Shown one piece after another: positions 25,791 through 38,700 of a DNA stretch of 64,000 nucleotides. The notes under the pieces are model-generated. The model searched no databases, was not told where the DNA came from, and saw nothing but the letters and a program-made list of their open reading frames with translations. The stretch lies in assembly GCA_019022495.1 (NCBI GenBank), contig JAFEKR010000015.1, forward strand, positions 992,001-1,056,000, written 5' to 3'. This stretch comes from Epichloe hybrida (taxonomy: Eukaryota; Ascomycota; Sordariomycetes; Hypocreales; Clavicipitaceae). Position 1 is the first letter of the stretch; every line of letters begins with the position of its first letter. A program made the translations under genes and the position numbers.

Positions 25791-27050
25791 AAGGCTTAAT
25801 ATTATTAGTTACCTAAAAATTCTACCTAGAGGCCTATATTATATTATAAAAAAATAAAGAAAATAGCGCTTAAAGCGTAGGTAAAGTAACTAGAAAACCC
25901 TTTATTATAGCCCTTAGATAGGAGAAAACCTTACTATTAATAAACCTATACTCTACCTTATTCTTATTAGCCTAAATTACCTCCTCTATAGTATAAAAGA
26001 AGTAGTATACTACTATAGCCTAGGTAATATAGCCTAGATCTAATAAATAAAGCTAAAGAACTATATATGCTTCCTACATAGCTATAGTATTCTCTAGGTT
26101 CTCCTATTAAAACATTAGTAAAGCCCTAGTAAATAAATAATAAAAAGCTAAGGGTAAACTAAAAGAGAGAGGAATAGGGCTATAGCTACTAAGGTAACTT
26201 ATAACTACTACTAAGAAACCAGATAGCTCTAGTAAGAAATAGAGGCAGCTTACATAGAAAGGTTAGTAAATAATAAGTAATTAGATTAGGATTTAATAGA
26301 CTTAATACGCCTTTATAGCACTAGTTAACCTAAAGGTAATATAGTGTAAGGTATTTATATAGTTAAATCCTATAACTAAGTTAAGGACACACTTAGCGAA
26401 GCTATAGTAAGTCTTCTCTAAAAAAACACTAACGCTCTCTTTATTTAGGGCGGAAATAGTAGCGCTTATAAGGGCCTATACTTACTTATAAATAACTATT
26501 AAGTTAGAAAAGTTACTAGCTATTATTACTATAGCCTAGTATAAAAAAGTTAGTAAGTTAGAAGCATATAGTAATAGAATACTAAGTAACTTACTATCTT
26601 ATAGGTATTACCATGCTTATTATATTAGAGATAATACTTTAACTACTTATCCCTAGTAGTATTACTTCTAAGTAAAGAATAAGGAAAACTATATATAATC
26701 CTTAGTAAAGTAGCCTTAATTAGTAAGTACCTCTTAAAGTTAGCGCACCTAGTGTGTAAGTAGTGTATATAAGAGCACTTATAGAAGTAAATAGTATTAG
26801 TTTTTATAATAAAATAGTGAGAATAGGTATATAATAAGTTAGGGTAAATAAAGTCTAATTAAAATTAATTAGAATAGTCTAGAGTTATAAGGAGAAAAAG
26901 GGAGTAATATAATAGTAAGTTATAATAAAATTTATATTATAAAGCTAACTAATTTATTTATTATTGTTTTTATTATTAGCTAGTTAGTAAATAGCTATAT
27001 TAAGGCTAGGGAAAGCTATTTAGGAGCCTAGCTATAAGTAAGGGGATAAT
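25791..27050 (+). other. F1 3' region downstream of the chromodomain
   Basis: These 1.26 kb lie between pol and the 3' LTR, which is long for a gypsy 3' UTR. In one plus-strand frame, stretches such as KLEKLLAIITIA (near 26490-26525) read like protein, interrupted by TAA/TAG at likely Gln codons, and the same frame recurs in F2 (58925-60175). It may be an accessory reading frame destroyed by RIP, or untranslated DNA. I recognise no domain. Confidence 0.5.
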
Positions 27051-27241
27051 TATAAGGCCTTACTTATAACATAGGTGCACTCCGCTAGCACACCACGCTA
27101 TAAGGCTAGGTTCACGTAACACTAGTGAGCCACTAGCTATAAGTTAGCGACTTGCTTGCATAACACACTTAGACCTAGCAAGCTTTAGTTAATATACGAA
27201 CGCCCCCATACCTCTTGCCTAGCTATCCCTTTGTTCTCACA
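27051..27241 (+). repeat. 3' LTR of F1
   Basis: 191 bp running from TATAAGGCCTTACTTATAAC (RIP-changed TGTGAGGCC) to CCCTTTGTTCTCACA. It is followed by the TSD copy CGCGG. Confidence 0.95.
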
Positions 27242-27275
27242 CGCGGGCGCGCTAGTGTTGTGAGTAGGCCTCACA
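27242..27275 (-). repeat. F3 5' LTR, terminal piece, with F1 TSD
   Basis: The bases 27242-27246 repeat the CGCGG of 20676-20680. The bases 27247-27275 complete the F3 LTR and end GTAGGCCTCACA, the proper LTR terminus. This is the outer edge of F3; TAATG (27276-27280) would be its TSD copy, with the partner outside the window. Confidence 0.88.
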
Positions 27276-27499
27276 TAATGTGCCACGACCCTAGCCACGC
27301 CCTTAACACCTATTGCTTCTGCTAGCTCTAGTTATTCCACCTTAAGCTTCTGCTTATCTAATACCTATAAGAATTGAGTAATGTGGCTATCCTATATCTC
27401 GTAGTATATTATCCCGTAACATATAATAGCTTTCTGCCTAACTATTACCTTATCTAGCCAGAGTATTATTTCTTTACTCCTTATATTATCTAATATAAC
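27276..27499 (-). other. Unrecognised protein-like stretch G, part 1
   Basis: This is host sequence between F3 and the hAT-like C3. On the minus strand a long frame is readable (KLKVE.LELAEAIGVKG near 27300-27350) with stops only at plausible Gln or Trp codons. It continues at 41595-42193 once C3 is removed, joined through the TSD AATATAAC. I do not recognise the family; it could be another transposon protein or a degraded host gene. Confidence 0.5.
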
Positions 27500-28308
27500 C
27501 AGAGCTTTACATGTAGTGTAGTAAATGTAGTATTTTGACTTTCCTTGTAGTATGTAGTGTAGTGAATTGTAGTGTAGTGTAGTATGTAGTGTAGTGTAGT
27601 AAATACTACACTACACTATAAATACTATATGTAGTATAAGGCTAAAAATAAAAGTGGGGCATATTAATATCTTATAATATTCTTTAGATTTTTCTTTATT
27701 AACTTAATATTAGCTTTCCTTTTTATTAGAATTTAGTTATTTAGTTATAAATCTTTAAAGTTTATACTTATTTAAACTATTAAGCTTATAATAGTAATAG
27801 GGTAGCTAAGTATAGTATTTTTAGTATTACTATATAACTCTATTTATTTCCTAAATTCTAAAGGTTATTTTATCTTTCTAGCTTTTTAATTAGATTTAAT
27901 ATTCATTTTAATATACTTTTTTTACTTTAAATCTAAGATTTACCCTAAAGAAATTATTTACTATTATATATAAATAGGATAATAAATCTAATAATAATAT
28001 ATTTATAAAGATAAGCTATTTATAATAAATAAATATTTTTACTTTATATTATAGAAGGGTTTTTAGCTATATATTTTCTTTTATTATAATTATAAATAAT
28101 TATATTAAGTTTTTAGGTTTTTTAAGTTAAGAAATGTAAAAACCCTTAAAAAAGCTTTAAAAAAGTAGCTAGAATATTATTCTTATAATATTAAAAAGAA
28201 ATATAATATATTTTCCTTTATTACTAAAATTAGAAAAAAAAGCTTTAAAAGTAAGCTTAAGAATATATACTATTTTTAGCTTACTTACTTAGCTATATAT
28301 TATACTAA

Positions 28309-28622
28309 AAAGTAGGTTTAAAAGTAAACCTTATTAACTATACCTTTTATTTACTAATAGTTTCTATGCTTTTTCTATAATTTAGTCTAAAGAAAAAGAT
28401 ATATTAATAAAAGTAGGTCTAAAGTAAGTCCTTATAATTATACCTTTACTTACTAATAACCTTTATGCTTTTTCTATAATCTAGTCTTAGAAAAAGGAGG
28501 TAGTAATAAAAGTGGGTCCTTATAATTATACCTCTACTTCCTAATAACTTTTATGCTTTTTTCTATAATCTAGTCCTAGAAAAAGGAGGTATTAATAAAA
28601 GTGGGTCTAAAGTGGGTCCTTA
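28309..28622 (+). repeat. Tandem repeat with AAGTGGGTC islands (C3)
   Basis: Four units of roughly 90-100 bp start with AAAAGT(A/G)GGTC(T/C) at about 28309, 28408, 28507 and 28597. The filler (TTTATGCTTTTTCTATAATC) is unrelated to that of C1, yet the core word is the same. Confidence 0.82.
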
Positions 28623-28689
28623 TAGTTGCCTTTTACTTAGAGTTTATACTTTTTTTTAATTAGTTATAGAATTATTTCTTAAAAAGAGA

Positions 28690-28870
28690 TATTAAATTTA
28701 TTATTACTATTACTACTATTACTACTACTACTACCATTATTACTATTATTACTATTATTACTATTATTACTATTATTACTATTATTACTATTATTACTAT
28801 TATTACTATTATTACTATTATTACTATTATTACTATTATTACTATTATTACTATTATTACTATTATTATT
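28690..28870 (+). repeat. Microsatellite (ATTACTATT)n in C3
   Basis: A run of ATT/ACT trinucleotides settles into a regular 9-bp unit ATTACTATT from about 28730 to 28865. C1 lacks it at the equivalent place (near 7810), so it expanded in this copy only. Confidence 0.92.
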
Positions 28871-29039
28871 ATTTTAAAAAATATAAGAAAGAAAAGTATT
28901 TTATTTTATTAATATATTTAAAAAGCTTAAAATACTAAGTAATTAAAAAGTATAGCTTTTTCTATAGTAATTTCCTTATACTTATTTATATTTATATTTT
29001 AGTTACTTATTTACTATTTAATTTTAATTAAACTTTAAC

Positions 29040-29297
29040 TGTTGGATGCACTAAGGTCCTGCGCAGGTAATAAATCCCGTATAAATTCGAAGTTAATGAT
29101 AGATAGTTAGCTAGCTAGGAAAGAGGGAGAAGAGAGGGAAAGTCTAGATGCTAGAAAAGTAAGCAAAATCCGTATGTAAGGCACAAAAGGGGGTGGCGAA
29201 TTGATATAGCCAATCATATCGCGTGCATCGCGCCAGACCTATAATTAGTCTAGTCTTTGGCTATGATTAAACTAATGAAGATCTAAAGGAATTAACA
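29040..29297 (-). repeat. 3' LTR of A3
   Basis: It runs from TGTTGGATGCACTAAGG to AAAGGAATTAACA. It is followed by the reversed polypurine tract. Confidence 0.95.
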
Positions 29298-29492
29298 CTA
29301 GTAATCTCTCTTTTTCCTTCGTAGCTAAAGAGCTCAAAAACGCAATAAAAATCAGATTAAAGAAAAGTGTATATAAGTGGATCCCTTAATAGGAATCCGC
29401 TGCTTTAATTAGCTATTGCGGCATTAGTTAATTGAATTAATCTATCATTCCTTGCCTAAGCTCCTGTTTCCTAATATCACAGGTCTCTTCAC

Positions 29493-32400
29493 CTATCCTT
29501 TAACACGAATTGTTAATTTGCTTGAATTAATTAAAGAGGAAAGTAATGAATTTAGCAATGCTTTTATCATCATATCTACCGGATTATTATTACCATTAAT
29601 CCACCTAACTTCGTAGATCTCATGCCTTTTGTATAATTAATAAAGAGCTATAATATTAATTATTAGTCTTTTCTCCTTTATGGTTCCTAGCTTCACAAGA
29701 TATTTATATAACGAAAAAGAATTAGTATAGAGAATTATAGGAATTCAAGGTATCTTTAATTAATCCGTGATCTAATGTAGAGTCGTGGAAATCACGTAGG
29801 CAATATCTACGCCTTAAACTATGCTATATAACTTAGAGGTAAGCGCGCTATAAGTAACTCTCTTACTCTTTATTAAGCTGTATATAATAATGTTACCTTT
29901 TATAATAAAGGTATTATTGTCTTGCATTATCTTATTGCTAATCACAATCACGTATCCAATCTATAAGCTTAAATCCTTATTATTAGCAAGCGATCTATTT
30001 ACGAATATAAAGAGCTTCGCCTCTTTAAGAACTAAAGGAATATATTATAGTCCGTGTTATTAATTCTTAATCTACTATTTAAGGTGTTTATTAAGGCATG
30101 TAATATCTTCCCTAGAGGGTTCTTAGTGTTAAGCTATAATTAAAAGGTTATACAAAGCCTCCGGTTAACATATAGTTATAATATAGCTTCCTTGCGCTCA
30201 TTACTCTACGTAATCTTACTTTACTATTAAGGATTAAGGATTAACTTCCTTAATCTTCTAACTCTAACCTTTCTAGGTTAAGATCAGCGAATTATCAGTG
30301 TTCTAGGTTAAGATACAGCTATTAAAGATAAGGGGATTCTTAGCGGTTAATTGTTACTTTTCTTTAGCTATAAAATTAGCCTTCTAGAGCTCTTTCTTTT
30401 CTTTTTAGAAGAAGTTATCATTACTTAGGCCTAATGTATCATTAGTTTGCATTCTAACGATGCTAAAGAGATTCTTATTATTTAGGGCTATAATTAATAA
30501 GTAGGGATTATAAGTTAAAGTTGTTATATTAAGGTTATCCCTATAGTAACGGAAGTACATTACCTACTAGTGGGTTCTGGCCTCTGTAATCCCATAAAGA
30601 GGTCTAATCAATTTAATTATAGTCTCTTCTAGAAAGAGATATGCAATTTGCTTCAGTAATCTTATAATAATTAGCCTTATTAGCATTGTGTGCGATTAAG
30701 TGTAAGCTTGCGTAATATCGCGAATCCAAAGGTAAATGCCTCTTTTCTTAATAATAGAGCGATAGCTATGATAAGTCGTTAGCTTGCTTGTTATATCATT
30801 AGCGATTGCGTCAGGATAAATTCCTTTCCTTTGTTATTATAGCCTTATACAATAAGACAAGATTTCTCATACGGCGAATCCGTTCCTTTGCCTTTGATCT
30901 CTCTAACCATATAAGAATTGAAGATTCTATGACCTCTATGCTTCGCTAGGTTGAACTTAACGAATTTAAACACATCGCAAGCTTACAGAGTGTTAATCTC
31001 AGCTTAATTAGACTGCTTGAAGGGTTTTCCTAGGGTTATAATCCTTCCTTCTTAGCAAAGCTAAAGGGTAAGGTTCTAATTAGCCTCTTCCTTTGCTATA
31101 AGAAATGCTATGCTTAGCATCCCTTAGGTTATAATCTCTTAAATAAAGGCCTCCTCTTAATCTTTGTTCATAAGTATATAGAGCTAAACTAGGCTAATAT
31201 CCTTCTTAGGGCTATAAGGTCTTCTTTTCCTTACTTTTATTCCTTTAGGGCGTAGTAATAAGTCTTTAACTTAATAGCTTCCCCTTAGGGCCTTTTAGGC
31301 TTTATAAGCCTCTTTATTAGACTCTCCTATACTTATAAATTACACTATAAGGGCCTTTCTTAGTCTCCCTTACTTTCTCTTAGCTAGTGTTTACTACTTT
31401 TTACTATCTTCTATTAGAGGATTTCTTTTATTAGTAGTAGTTAGTTATATAGTTACTTCTTTCTCTATATTACTAGGCTTTATCTCCTACTACTCTAGTA
31501 TATTATAGGGCTTTATCTCCTGCTACTCTAGTCCCTTTGTAATACATAGGTCTTTATAATAGGGCTTTACTACTATAGAGCGGAACTTCACTAGGCTATA
31601 GGGCATATTAATAGTATAAGTCTCTCTATTAGTAGCAAGCAGCTTGTATAGGCTATGCTAGCTACCTTTTTCTCTTCACATATATATATTAGCCTATAGG
31701 GGTAGCTAATGTATAGGCGCTATATTAGGGCTATTCTAGGCTCTAAGGGTATTATAAACCTGCCATAAAGCTAGAAGACATTAGACTTTGTCCGTTACCT
31801 TATAAATTACCTTAGCACGTTAAATAATAAAGATACTTAGTGGTAACTTATCTATTATCTGTAGGTAGCCTCTAAAGACTAGTATAGTTAGGATAATACT
31901 ATTTAGGCCTATAGAGTTGTTAATAGCCTTAATAGCTATTTAGAGGCGTTGCTCTAGCGTGAGATCTATTCTAATTAAGTCTATAATAATATTATAGGCT
32001 TAGCGTAAAGGTCTGTGGTATCTCTTAACCTTTCTAATACTATTATAGGCTTTGATTAGCATCTTACTAGTTTTAATTAATATTAATTAAGCATAATATC
32101 TAAACTTAGCGGAAGCGAAGTTGTTACTAGTATTGTGGATAATCTAATCTAGAGGTCTAAGATAAGTATTAATCTAATATTCGTGGATTATATTCTAGAT
32201 ATCTTAAGCCTTCTACTTCTTTAGATTAAGGAATTAGGCTACCTAGAATAATATTGCTAAATTAACAATGTGAAGCACTAGTTGGCTATTAATTTGTATA
32301 ATATTAATGATAATCTTGTAGTTAAATTCATGGTTATCTTTAATTATAAACTTAAATTAACTAGGGGCCTTTCCATGTATCTAGTAATGGTAGCAAACTT

Positions 32401-34849
32401 TAGTTAATTCCTTAATTACCTAGCGCTTAACTTTGTAACTAGCTTAGTAAAGGATCTTTATAAGTTATTAAACAGAAGGATAACTAAGTTAATAATGTAA
32501 TTAACGGATATCTCCTTCTAAAAGGTAAAAGGTAACTATTTCCTTCGCTTCTAGTAACTACTAAGGATATCCCTATTATCGCATAATAGGTATAGTCTTA
32601 TTACCTTAGATAAGCACGTTAGCAAGGTTATTAATCTTAACTTATATCTTATCTATATTAGTAATTAAGAAGAGAAAGGGGGTAGCTATATTAAGGATAT
32701 AGAATTTAAGCTCTCTAAGTTCTATAGGTATATAAAGGATTCCTCTTATAACCACTAATCTAGCACTAAATATAATAGTTTAGGGTTTATAGGGGGTTAC
32801 CTTTAATAAAGGTATTAATCTTAATAGAGCCTTTACTTATACCTCTCCTATAGTTAACTTTCCTATAGCGCTAGTATTAGGTATAATCCCTCTAAAGACC
32901 TCTTTAGAATAGTGTTCTTTAGAGACATAGTAAATTAAGCCTTTATTACACTCTTATAGCTTATAAAGCTCCTACCTAAGGAATATATATTAGAAGGCTT
33001 AATTATTTAAGGTCGTAAGGATATTAACATTAGTAGTATTATGGTTAGTCTATAATCTAGAGTAGAAGAATTATATAATACTTAGGTATACTATTAATAG
33101 TAGCTCCTCCATATTATTATTATTATCTTTAGCTTCTATGTAAGCTAAAAGATATAATTCCTAATTCTAACCTAAGCCTTTATTAGGCTTATTATTATCC
33201 TGCCCTTTATAGGAGGCAAGGAATACCTAGAATCTCTTCTCTAAAGGGGGTATATAATATGTTTTACTAGCCTACTAGTAGTCCTTTTCCTTTTAATATT
33301 CTTTAGTAAAGTAATTAGAAGACTAGCAGCCGCTCTTACTATATATAAAGTAGCGCTTAGTGCTTAGCCTAGGGCTTTGCCTATAATAGCTTCCTCCGCC
33401 ATAAGGGGATAATTACTATCTATACTAATAATTAGTAAATATAGCCTCTAGAGGGTCTCCTTATTAGTACTAAAGGTATTAGGAGAACTTCTTATTTAAT
33501 TCCGCAATAGTAATTACCTTACGGAGGTCTCTAGTAAGACTCTTAAAGCCTATAGAGTGTATATATTTTACTATCTAATATTTAGGCATACTAGCTATAG
33601 TATTTAAGGCCTGCTTATAGAGTTTAGTATTTACTATCTTAGTAGGGTATAGGCCTCTATGGATTTTCTTAAGGGTTAATAATATAATCTTAAGGCACTT
33701 AAGCTTACTTTTATTAGGGTTCCTCTTAATTATACTCTTTAGTATTATACTACTCTATTTGCGGTAATAGAATTACTAGTTACTTTCTGTCTTAAAGTGT
33801 TAACAGATATAAGTAATTATCTCTTTATAGGAATAGTTATTCCTAAAGAGGTAATCAAGGTAGTATTACTTAGTATTACCTATTAACATAATAGGGAAAG
33901 CCTTCTAATAATGCGTTTAAGGAAGGTTAATTCTATTACACTTATTTTTAAAGAGCGTAATCTTTAGCATCAAGAAGTCATATAGCTTTCCACTATAGCA
34001 GTTACTATCCTTGTACATCTTTGTAAGCTCTGAGATCTTCTTTATAATCTGATTTTCAAAGGGGAATTACTATAAAGGCATAATTTATTATAAATAATAG
34101 TTTACTAGTTATTCTTAATAATGATTATCCAGATAGAGCTATTAATATAATAGGGATTATCGTAGGGGTTCTTATGAGGGTTCGAGTAATCTCTAGGGTT
34201 AGGGAAGGTTAATTTCTAGGGTAGGTTATTAGGGCTATTAATATTAAGGCTCTAGGGGTTTGGAAGATTATAGTTATTCTTATGATCTTTCCTATAACTA
34301 AAGGGGCATTAAGGTTTAATAAAGCACTTCCTTAAGCAATACTAGGATTGAATATCCTAGGCCTTGCCTAACAAGGACGCTGTAATCTTGTAAAGAATTA
34401 TATAATTCTCTAATAATATCCTTAGATGCCCTTTTAAAGGTGTCTTTAGACTAGCCTTCGAAGTCTTCTTAGAATAATTCCTATAGGTTATTATCTCTCT
34501 ATCCTTAATGTTTACTAAGGTTAATAAATCTTGCGATCTAGTTATTAAGCTTAAGCTACGTAGTAGTCTCTGGATCTAGCTTAATAGATTCTTTCTAGTT
34601 ATATAAGAATTCGTAAGTAAGCTATTAAAGGCATAGGGGTAATTCATGCCTTTAAGGTCTCTTAGGGGTGATAATTAGAGCCTTGCTATTACTAGTAGCC
34701 CTTCCTCTTGTGAAAGGTCTAGATTCCTTTGCTATTTTTAACTATAAAAGAAACGTTACTAATTTGTTAGTTTTGCTACTAATTAAGCTCCTGTGTTTGC
34801 CCGTCGCTGTTGCGAGGTTTTTCTTTTATATTTTAGGAGCGTTATCGCT
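29493..34849 (-). pseudogene. A3 gag-pol polyprotein, RIP-inactivated
   Basis: Minus-strand gag-pol, collinear with A2 throughout. Gag starts near 34849; the CCHC knuckle relic is near 33300-33370; the protease PNT.A box is near 32865-32895; integrase is about 31800-32420; the RT PLYG-type box is at 30567-30604; the RNase H tail is near 29565-29625; the stop is at 29493-29495. Stops replace Gln and Trp codons. A short open frame on the other strand at 34668-34853 only shadows the start of gag. Confidence 0.9.
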
Positions 34850-35518
34850 CTAATAAAATCAGAAGATCGCGAAAACAGGAAAAATAGAAGAAAAAGTAGT
34901 GGAAGTAGCAAAAGCAGTAATAAGGACAAAGCGATAAGAATAAATCACTAGAGATAAAGAAAGTAATAGAAGTTCTAAAAGTAACTAGAAAATAATAGGA
35001 AAAGTAATAAGGGAATAACAGGAATTACCACTTCCTGTTTTTTATAAAAAGGAGGGAAGGAGGTAATCTCTCTCTCTTGCTAACAAGCATAGGGCGAATA
35101 GCACTAATAATAAAGGGGGTAAAAAACAAGCTGTAGATACTTGTACAAATAGATTAAAGGTCTGTTAGATAAAGGGAATATTTATAGAGAAGTTATAGAT
35201 GTGTCAGCTAGCTTAGCTAAGGTTGTTTAATGTTAGGTTCGAAATAAATGCCTCGCGGCGATAGATTCAGTTAGTTGGTTGGTTTTCTCGTGATGGACAA
35301 TAAAATCAACAATTAACAACAATATCCTGGATAGATATAACGAAGTTATATCCCTGAGCCTAAGGGTCAATAGATCGATTCCTTAGAAGCCTGACAAGCC
35401 TATAACTAGGATTCTAGTCTCTTCCTTTAGCACACTTATGCAGTCATGCCTCTCTACCACAATGACCGTTACAGCACAACAAGGGGTAGTGGTAGTGGCG
35501 TCTGCAGAAATGTCTCTT
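34850..35518 (-). other. A3 5' leader (non-coding)
   Basis: This is the untranslated leader between gag and the 5' LTR, continuing at 40930-40977 after element B. It is visibly richer in G and C than the adjacent gag-pol, especially 35230-35513. No coding frame is seen. Confidence 0.75.
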
Positions 35519-35738
35519 TGTTAGGTAAGGGTGTAGATAGATGATGAAAAGTGTTCAATTTGATTAATCAGAGGTGCAGACAACAGCTGACTTTTGTACT
35601 TGAAAGGTACACAGTGCGCTATGGTAATAACTAGTCTACAGAGGTACTTCTGATACATTCGTCTTCACCGATGTCTTATCCTAGTCAATGCGCGCTCCTC
35701 GCCCACATATCCAATACTTTAGGGAGCTCTTCCTAATA
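35519..35738 (-). repeat. 3' LTR of B
   Basis: On the plus strand it runs from TGTTAGGTAAGGGTGTAG to GGAGCTCTTCCTAATA, 220 bp, matching 40705-40924 over its full length. Confidence 0.95.
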
Positions 35739-35750
35739 TACCCCCCATAG
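35739..35750 (-). promoter_or_regulatory. Polypurine tract of B
   Basis: The minus strand reads CTATGGGGGGTA next to the 3' LTR, a typical plus-strand primer tract of copia elements. Confidence 0.8.
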
Positions 35751-35759
35751 CTAAGATAT

Positions 35760-38700
35760 CTATTAAAGCTAATAATCCAAGGCGTAGGAAGAGATTATAA
35801 ATAATCTCTAGTGTTATGATTAGGCAGGAATCTCCCTTAAGCCAATTCTATAGCAGAAATCCCTATGTATTTAACCTAATAAAGACTTTATAAAGCTATC
35901 TACAGGCATCTCAGATGTCTTCATCCAATTTACCTTAATATTACCTATCGCATATTGCTCTCGAATCTATATTTAATTTATATTAAGGTGCTTAAGGCTA
36001 GTTTAAAGCCTTCCTTCTACATACTTAGTAATCCAGATTGTCTACTTGTTATTATACTAAATAATTAAGAGTGGCAGCACGCGTACGTTAATATTGCGAA
36101 GCAGCCTACCAAGAGAGATACGCTCTTTTGCACTATAATTCAGGGCAAAGAGCTTTACTTCTATGCTTAAAGTTATCACGTAATGTTACCTTCCGGACTT
36201 CTAATTAATCATAGTGCTGTACATAATAAAGACATAGCCTTGCGTTAACTTCCGAGTCTTAGGATTATTGCTAAGTGAAGCATCTATGCTAGAAAACAAC
36301 ATATTAAAGCTATCTACGCCTAAATATTACAAGTAAAATTTCTTTGTGTTCTAAGCGTATAATAGAGCGCCCTATGCTAGCTTAATGTGCTTTGCTAATG
36401 GATTTATCATGAAAGAAGCTAGCTTTAAAGCTATAAACGCCGTATCAAGTCTTCTAATAATACAAAGGTACACCAAAGAGCCTATAATCACTCTATAGTA
36501 GCTGATTTCTTCGTCTGAAGCTTCATTGTTATTTAGGTAGATTATGGCCGTTAGGAGAGGAGCTACAATTAAGCTCTTTAACTCATTATCAATAATATCA
36601 GGAATAAACTTCTAAGCAATCTTTCGAATATACGATTCCTATGATAACTATATCTCTTTAGTTTCGCGATTTCTGATGATTTTAATACCTAGGAACCACT
36701 TTAATTCACCTTAGTCCTTAATGTCTAGGCCGTTTATTAATCGCTTATGTAATTCTTTGAATTCTACTTCAAATCCATTAGGGTAAAGCACTATAATATT
36801 ATCTATATAGAAAAACAGGATAAAATCATCCTTTATGAAGATACACAAGTCTTCTTTCCCTTAGATAAAGCTAAGCTCTAAAAGGAATCTCTTTAAATAA
36901 AGAAACCATTATCAGGGAGCTTCCTATAGCCCGTATAATACTCTAATCATCTTCCAGAGACAACCTTTCGCGTTTATACCCTCTAGGGGTTTGTAGAAGA
37001 CAGGTTCTTCGAGTTCTGCGTGTAGGAAGGCATTCCGAACATTATATTATTAAGTATTAAGATCATTAGCATAACAAACCACGAGTAGCATTTGTAGAGA
37101 TCGAGAAGCGAGCGTTGCGGCGTAGTTATTAAGGTTATCCTTTGGTTATTAATTGCCTCGTACCACTATTTAAGCCTTAAACTCTATAACTATGCCTTTT
37201 TTATTAGTTTTATATTTAAAAACCTAGCTAAGGTTAATAATTTCCTTATACTTATCAGGATTAATTAGTTCCTTAGGTATATCCTTCTAGTAGTTTAAGG
37301 ATAGAAGCTTTAAAAGCTCCTTTATAATCACTTCCTTCTAGTAGTCGTAATATAGTAATACTATTGCCTAGTAATAATAGGCAGGTTCTAGAGGTATATC
37401 TTTAATATATAAATTATACTAAGTTCCTTAGAGCGCCATAGAGAAAGCAGAAGAAAACTATACTTACCTAGCTTTCCTTAAATCCTTTTATTAATATTTT
37501 CCAGTTATAATATTATTTAGATTAATGCTATTATTACAGGGACTGGAATTCTCTATAGTCTTACCACTCTTAGCAGTAATTTCGCTAGTCTCCGCGGTAG
37601 TCTCCACGTGTTCAGCTATCGCGTCACTTATAAATTCATTAATCTCATAAAACAGCGTATTATCACCTTATACCTAAAGCTCTATGTTCTCTATAGTAAC
37701 TAGTGCCTTATAAGAAGAGTTAGGAGGGGTTAAAAGAGCACTAATATAGCCGCTTTCTTACCCTAATATGTAAGGTAGTGTTTCTGCTTTAAACTAATCG
37801 TTTTCTTGCTTTATAACTAAGGGCTAAAAGTCGCGATTCTCCTCTTCTAGGTCCATTCCTATAAGGTCTTGACTAATTTCTTTATTAAGGTCTTTGGCTT
37901 TAAGCTCTTTAAGCAGCGTAATAGTTAATATCTTCTCTTTCTAGGCTAATTCGATCTCTTCTTCCAGTTTAAAGAATAAAGCCTCATCAAACCATACACA
38001 CGCCAATACAATAACCTTACAATTACAAAGGGTTAGAACCCAGATAATATACTAAGATTTACCCTTGTAACCTACAAGGTATCCAATATGAGCTTTCTAC
38101 TCTAACTAAGGGATTAAGTTATTCAATTTAATATACTCTAGGGCTTTCGTTATCATAGGAAACGCTTTACATCCATAAGCTCGCAAATACAAAATTAAGG
38201 GTTTTTGGATCTCTAATATCTGTAAATAGGCAAGGACGGTTTTCCTAGCCCAATTCCACCAGAGTTCATACGGTGTAATCTATTTCCTATAATATTCAAA
38301 AGGCGTTCGATTTAATAAATAAACCGCCGTGTTAAAGATCTCATTATTAAGTTCCAATAGGAATCTAGCCTCTAGACTTAACGTACAGGCCTTCTACTTA
38401 ACCACGCCCCTAGATCTCTCTGCCTTACCATTCTAACTAGGTGTTAAGGGAGCTAAATTATAGACCATAATACCCGTAAGGGCTATCTTATCCTTTATGT
38501 TCTCCGTGAATAGGGCCTTTTTAATATTGCTATGTAAAAATCGTAGCTAAACCCCAAATTAAGTGCTTAGAAACGCTACTATTATACAGAAGCTATCACG
38601 AATCCTATCCTTTAATTTAAACGAGTAAAAGAATCGCATTAAGGTTATAAGACATGTAAAAACACACCAATACCTATCACTATTCTAATAAGGAGAGTTA

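Larger units (their letters stand above)
20681..27241 (+). mobile_element. Chromodomain Ty3/gypsy element F1 (forward)
   Basis: This is a complete 6.56-kb gypsy retrotransposon with 191-bp LTRs (20681-20871 and 27051-27241). The perfect 5-bp TSD CGCGG is at 20676-20680 and 27242-27246. It landed inside the LTR of the oppositely oriented sibling F3. The order RT, RNase H, integrase, chromodomain marks it as a chromovirus. Related copies are F3 (reverse) and F2 (57858-60366). It is RIP-degraded. Confidence 0.97.
27500..29039 (+). mobile_element. hAT-like non-autonomous element C3, left part
   Basis: The left terminus CAGAGCTTTACATGTAGTGT pairs with the right terminus at 41586, whose reverse complement is CAGAGCTTTGCACTACACTA. 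A perfect 8-bp TSD AATATAAC flanks the whole (27492-27499 and 41587-41594), which is diagnostic of the hAT superfamily. Removing copia A3 (29040-41235; TTAAC duplicated at 29035-29039 and 41236-41240) gives an element of about 1.9 kb. It contains no coding region, so it must have depended on a transposase made elsewhere. The bases 27500-27650 are TGTAG-type subterminal repeats; the rest is an AT-rich body. Confidence 0.9.

Noticed and set aside
28309..28622. Tandem repeats considered as solo LTR remnants
   Set aside because: Units have no TG...CA ends or TSDs and vary in filler; they are internal to the hAT-like element.
34668..34853. 61-codon plus-strand frame
   Set aside because: It is antisense to the start of A3 gag; RIP tends to remove stops on the opposite strand by chance.
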